NCBI GenBank assembly: GCA_036507955.1 | Contig: DATCIH010000102.1 | Span: forward strand, 1-26,398 | DNA from: DATCIH01 sp036507955 | GTDB taxonomy: Bacteria; Bacillota; Clostridia; Clostridiales; Clostridiaceae | DNA length: 26,398 nucleotides | Reading direction: 5' to 3' | In this document: piece after piece, positions 23,775 to 26,398 of the stretch | Numbering within the stretch: the stretch's first letter is position 1 | Layout of the letters: each line of letters opens with the position of its first letter | The notes under the pieces: generated by a model | Database searches by the model: none | Told to the model about the DNA's origin: nothing | What the model saw: the letters and a program-made list of their open reading frames with translations, nothing else | Made by a program: the position numbers and the translations under genes

Positions 23775-24031
23775 AATTGATATTTATAATGAAATTAAAA
23801 GAATAGTCTTGTAAATATTCTATTAAATGGCTTTTATTTTGTTTTTGGTTTAATAGTTAATCCACATTCTTTATTAAATGTTCAGTAATAAAGTAATTTA
23901 AGGTCTCAACATCTGCGTCGCTCTAGCTTAATGTGGCGGATTTGTTTGGGAAAGGCTTGGAATAGGATAATGAATATTTGTAGAAAATAACGAAGTAAAT
24001 ATTATTTATATTTAGTTGATAGAGGTAAAAT

Positions 24032-24130
24032 ATGAAAAAACAAATATTAATATTTGTTTTAGTAATTTTATTGGTAGGATGTAGTAATAGCAAACAAAAT
24101 ATTAAAAGCAAGGTATTATGTATAATGTGA
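24032..24130 (+). CDS. 32-codon lipoprotein signal peptide fragment
   Basis: ATG behind a GAGG site encodes a textbook lipoprotein leader: two Lys, a hydrophobic core and LLVGC with Cys17, then a polar Ser/Asn/Lys stretch. It stops at TGA after 32 codons with no mature domain. It is either the broken 5' end of a lost lipoprotein gene or a very small lipoprotein. No continuation is visible in the other frames of 24131-24197. Confidence 0.55.
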   Translation: MKKQILIFVLVILLVGCSNSKQNIKSKVLCIM

Positions 24131-24197
24131 TTTGAGTTTGCTTCATGTCTAATAAATGTTTTCTTATTATTATAAAGTTTATTCTCATTTTCTTTGG

Positions 24198-24464
24198 TTA
24201 TAGTTCTTTATGCAGGGCATATCCGCTAAGTAGCATTCCAATTCCTCCTATTAAGGAAATTACTAATCCTACAGTCCTGAAATTTGATGTATTGGAATCA
24301 ATAATTCTTTCATACTTAATAGTATCCATAGCACCGCCATTCTTAAGTACCTCATTATCTCCAATACTTTGTCCTATAGTCACAGAAGAAAAAATTAGTG
24401 TAATTCCAACAGCAAGTGCAATCACCATAACGCATAACCATGTTATTGCCACTTTCCTTTTCAT
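24198..24464 (-). CDS. 88-residue two-helix membrane protein
   Basis: A small membrane protein with helices at about 6-26 and 62-80 and a polar loop between them (containing an Asp-Asn-Glu-Val segment and a Tyr-Glu-Arg motif). I start at the ATG at 24462-24464 because AAGGAG lies 11 bases upstream; an ATG seven codons earlier lacks a site and would include that AAGGAG. It is the only minus-strand gene in the right-hand 5 kb. I do not recognise a family, and nothing in its surroundings identifies a role. Confidence 0.65.
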   Translation of the reverse strand: MKRKVAITWLCVMVIALAVGITLIFSSVTIGQSIGDNEVLKNGGAMDTIKYERIIDSNTSNFRTVGLVISLIGGIGMLLSGYALHKEL

Positions 24465-24705
24465 GAAAAATCCACTCCTTCGCAAAATGCAAATAATCCT
24501 TACTTCATTATATATAACGAATATGAATTAAACTCACATTGATTTATCTCAGTTAATACTATATTTTGTATGTGCATTAGTCAAGTGGAAAGAAATTAAT
24601 TTTATCACCTAGGTTATTTACCGCATTATTCAGTCGCCAAAGTCCAAATTTCCTTACTGCACAATCTTTATATAATGTAGTGCTTAACTAACTAAATCAA
24701 AAGTT

Positions 24706-24749
24706 AAAAACATCCTGCCCCTTAAAAAAGGTTAAGCAGGATGTTTTTT
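24706..24749. terminator. orphan terminator hairpin
   Basis: AAAAACATCCTGC and GCAGGATGTTTTT form a 13-bp perfect stem with a 17-base loop that can fold again (CCTT/AAGG). TTTTTT follows on the plus strand and TTTTTAACTTTT on the minus strand. No complete gene precedes it in either direction within 240 bp on the plus side. Confidence 0.85.
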
Positions 24750-25073
24750 AGTATTTTAAAATTTGTGTAATTTAATCCGGTATCACTAATTTTATATTGA
24801 TGATTCTAAAATACTCTGTATAAAAAGCTAACGGTATATGTTACCTACATTTGATAGTGTAGTGTTTTTTAAAAATACCATTTAATAATTGAAAGGTACT
24901 GTAATTACTGGGTTTCAGCCATTCTAAATTTCAAGTGGTCTAGTAAATGTATCAATAATATAAAATGTAGGATTATACCATCAGGTCTTTTAAGGGTAGT
25001 TAAAAGTGTGAGCCTTCTTCAATTTTAATATATTCTACAGTATTTCAATAGTATTTCAAGTATCTATTTTTTA

Positions 25074-25102
25074 TTGCGTTCAAGGCATAATTTTGATAAA
25101 AT
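25074..25102 (+). promoter_or_regulatory. candidate promoter of the 25195 gene
   Basis: TTGCGT (25074-25079) and TAAAAT (25097-25102) are 17 bp apart. This is the same -10 hexamer and spacing as the rpsT candidate. It would give a leader of about 85 bases. Confidence 0.45.
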
Positions 25103-25194
25103 TAAAAATAAAGGTAAACTATGGAATCCTATTGTAAGCTACTTGCTACGAATAAGTTTTAAAATGTGCAACAAATTATGGGAGGGTAATCCTC

Positions 25195-26076
25195 ATGGAT
25201 TCTAAAATTAAAAAAGTATTGGTAGCTACATTGTGTTTGGTCATTTTAACTTCGATAGGCTTAAACATATATCAATACACAGATATTAAAAAAGATAATG
25301 TAAGCGACCGTCAAACGTTGGAAAAGTATATGCAAAATCATGAAATAAGCTTTTCAAATGTATTTGCAGGTGATACACCGATTGTTGATTATATTAAGAA
25401 TACTGAAAATTTAAATAGAGTTATTGATGGAATTCAAAATTCAGAATCTTACTTTCAGATAGCAAAAACTTATTTTGTTGAAGTTAAAGGTAAACTATCT
25501 GGCTTTGCAGGAACAGAAAATTTAATATCCATTGGATACCTATCGGAACTCAAGTCATATAGAGTATATCTTGAAAGTAATAATAAAGAACCTTATGGCG
25601 ATATTAATCAAATCATGAACGCTATGAATGATTTTCAGATAATTGCTAACTGGCTTATTGAAAGAAATAATAAAAACGATTTTACAGTTTATACAGATGA
25701 AGATTTTTATAATCAAGTTTACTCAAAACTCAAAAGTGGCATTACAAAGACTTACTCTAAATATTTCACTAAGACGGACGCAAACACACCAAATTTATCT
25801 ATACGTAGTTATGTATTAGAAAGTTCAGATGAACCTCTAAAACCTAGTGTTTCGATACAAGAGGATAGCAAATTTACATTTATTTATTCTGGATTAAGCA
25901 GTTATATCGGATTTGGTTCTTATAAAATTGATAACAATAATCTAATTCTTAAAACTGATGACAATAAATACAAGTACGTGTTTGAGATGAAAAATGATAC
26001 TTTGATATTTAATTCTGAAAAATCATCTGCAATTCCATCTTTTGCAAATATGCCTAATGGTGCAGTTTTCAAATAA
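25195..26076 (+). CDS. membrane-anchored or secreted protein with beta-rich C-terminal domain
   Basis: Encodes 293 residues. A basic start and hydrophobic segment (about 8-27) form a signal anchor without a lipobox Cys. Residues 40-205 are mainly helical (a Tyr/Asn-rich region with no known motif). The C-terminal 80 residues are strand-rich: KFTFIYSGLSSYIGFGSYKI, then LILKTDDNKYKYVF and LIFNSEKSS, ending GAVFK. I have met this C-terminal pattern in several clostridial proteins of unknown role, sometimes described as lipocalin-like, so it is a real domain even though its ligand is unknown. GGGAGG precedes the ATG at 25195. The gene appears monocistronic. Confidence 0.75.
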   Translation: MDSKIKKVLVATLCLVILTSIGLNIYQYTDIKKDNVSDRQTLEKYMQNHEISFSNVFAGDTPIVDYIKNTENLNRVIDGIQNSESYFQIAKTYFVEVKGKLSGFAGTENLISIGYLSELKSYRVYLESNNKEPYGDINQIMNAMNDFQIIANWLIERNNKNDFTVYTDEDFYNQVYSKLKSGITKTYSKYFTKTDANTPNLSIRSYVLESSDEPLKPSVSIQEDSKFTFIYSGLSSYIGFGSYKIDNNNLILKTDDNKYKYVFEMKNDTLIFNSEKSSAIPSFANMPNGAVFK

Positions 26077-26293
26077 ATGTACCATTAACAAAATGAGTAT
26101 AATTCGAAGTTGAATTTGTTCACTATATTTATAAATCACGACTAACTAACTCAGTATTGGTCGACTTTCCCATTATCCAGCTATCCATTAGGCTAATAAT
26201 GGACGTGCGAATCTGGTGGGTATTTGTAATATAATATGCTGTAAATTTTATTTAATATATTAGGCAATTGTTAAATGATAATTTTAAAAAATG

Positions 26294-26321
26294 TGGATAA
26301 CTTTTTTAAAAATCGTATAAA
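26294..26321 (+). promoter_or_regulatory. candidate promoter upstream of the boxA-like motif
   Basis: TGGATA (-35, 26294-26299) and TATAAA (-10, 26316-26321), 16 bp apart. The -35 overlaps a TGTGGATAA sequence identical to a DnaA box. Confidence 0.4.
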
Positions 26322-26376
26322 TATCACAGGTTATTGTGTGAAAATTTGTTTTTGGCTAATTTTAATAAGCCAACAA

Positions 26377-26389
26377 GGTTCTTTGAAAA
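26377..26389 (+). promoter_or_regulatory. boxA-like antitermination motif
   Basis: GGTTCTTTGAAAA resembles the boxA of Firmicutes rRNA leaders (GTTCTTTGAAAA type), the RNA site bound by NusB and S10. It follows a promoter candidate by about 55 bp and ends 9 bases before the window edge. BoxA sites also occur in leaders of CRISPR arrays. Confidence 0.5.
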
Positions 26390-26398
26390 TTTAATAGC

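Larger units (their letters stand above)
24465..25194. other. 730-bp stretch without a gene
   Basis: AT-rich DNA between a minus-strand and a plus-strand gene. It holds a strong terminator hairpin (24706-24749) with no gene before it on the plus strand, a 36-codon frame without a start (24581-24691) ending just before that hairpin, and a promoter candidate for the downstream gene (25074-25102). From 24750 to 25073 I see nothing recognisable. Confidence 0.6.
26077..26398 (+). other. terminal non-coding region, probable leader of a gene beyond the window
   Basis: 322 bases with no gene. Contents: a hairpin TCCATTA/TAATGGA (26184-26203) without a T-run; a promoter candidate (26294-26321); a TCACA/TGTGA dyad (26324-26341); a TTGGCT/AGCCAA hairpin (26352-26373); and a boxA-like motif (26377-26389). 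The order promoter, dyad, hairpin, boxA within 110 bases suggests the 5' leader of a stable or repeated RNA starting to the right of the window. Confidence 0.5.

Noticed and set aside
23923..24111. 62-codon minus-strand frame as a membrane protein gene
   Set aside because: Its hydrophobic N-terminus is the antisense of the lipoprotein leader at 24032-24130, and no ribosome binding site is present. Only the part beyond its stop is kept as a weak remnant.
26100..26260. Plus-strand frames with several Trp codons suggesting a lost gene
   Set aside because: Stops occur in each frame at short intervals, and no motif or start could be supported.
26292..26300. TGTGGATAA, identical to a DnaA box, as evidence for a replication origin
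   Set aside because: Only one box is seen, with no cluster, no AT-rich unwinding region defined by further boxes and no dnaA or dnaN nearby. It coincides with a candidate -35.

Overview
The window is AT-rich DNA from a low-GC, Gram-positive, endospore-forming and probably anaerobic bacterium, most likely of class Clostridia. The support is a germination protease gene (gpr), a single-cluster 4Fe-4S ferredoxin, the radical-SAM heme chaperone HemW, strong GGAGG-type ribosome binding sites with frequent TTG and GTG starts, and AT-rich intergenic DNA. I do not assign a species. No tRNA, rRNA, insertion sequence or CRISPR repeat is visible inside the window.

Left part (1-7370, almost all minus strand): a YtrA-type GntR regulator with two matching inverted-repeat operators, one over its own promoter and one in front of the ABC-2-type permease gene it probably controls; a three-gene operon of tcdA (t6A dehydratase), a P-loop ATPase and a membrane-anchored MutS-like ATPase; a predicted surface lipoprotein; and an amidohydrolase with a small membrane protein.

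Middle (7371-16459): a plus-strand ferredoxin facing a minus-strand membrane diguanylate cyclase across a 20-bp-stem terminator; a large SPFH/band-7 membrane protein preceded by a 37-codon lysine-rich gene; a phospholipid-methyltransferase-like protein; a ligA paralogue followed by VTT-family and DUF1003 membrane proteins; and an M50-like membrane metallopeptidase.

Right-centre (16587-21482): gpr, divergent rpsT (TTG start), convergent hemW, then a MATE exporter and a GyrI-like ligand-binding protein on the plus strand. gpr, rpsT and hemW belong to a well-known Firmicutes neighbourhood, but spoIIP and lepA are missing between them, so the locus is rearranged.

Right end (21600-26398) is accessory in character: an XRE regulator translationally coupled to a membrane protein, with a symmetrical TGTAA/TTACA operator candidate upstream; tiny membrane proteins; an RCC1-like-repeat lipoprotein interrupted by an in-frame TAG where its repeats have Trp; a 32-codon lipoprotein fragment; an orphan terminator in 730 bp without a gene; and a secreted or anchored protein with a beta-rich C-terminus. 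The last 110 bases look like a transcribed leader carrying a boxA-like motif (GTTCTTTGAAAA), suggesting an rRNA operon, a CRISPR array or another long untranslated transcript just beyond the window. No single large new system is evident. The best leads are the paired GntR operators, the divergent DNA ligase, the interrupted repeat lipoprotein and the boxA leader.
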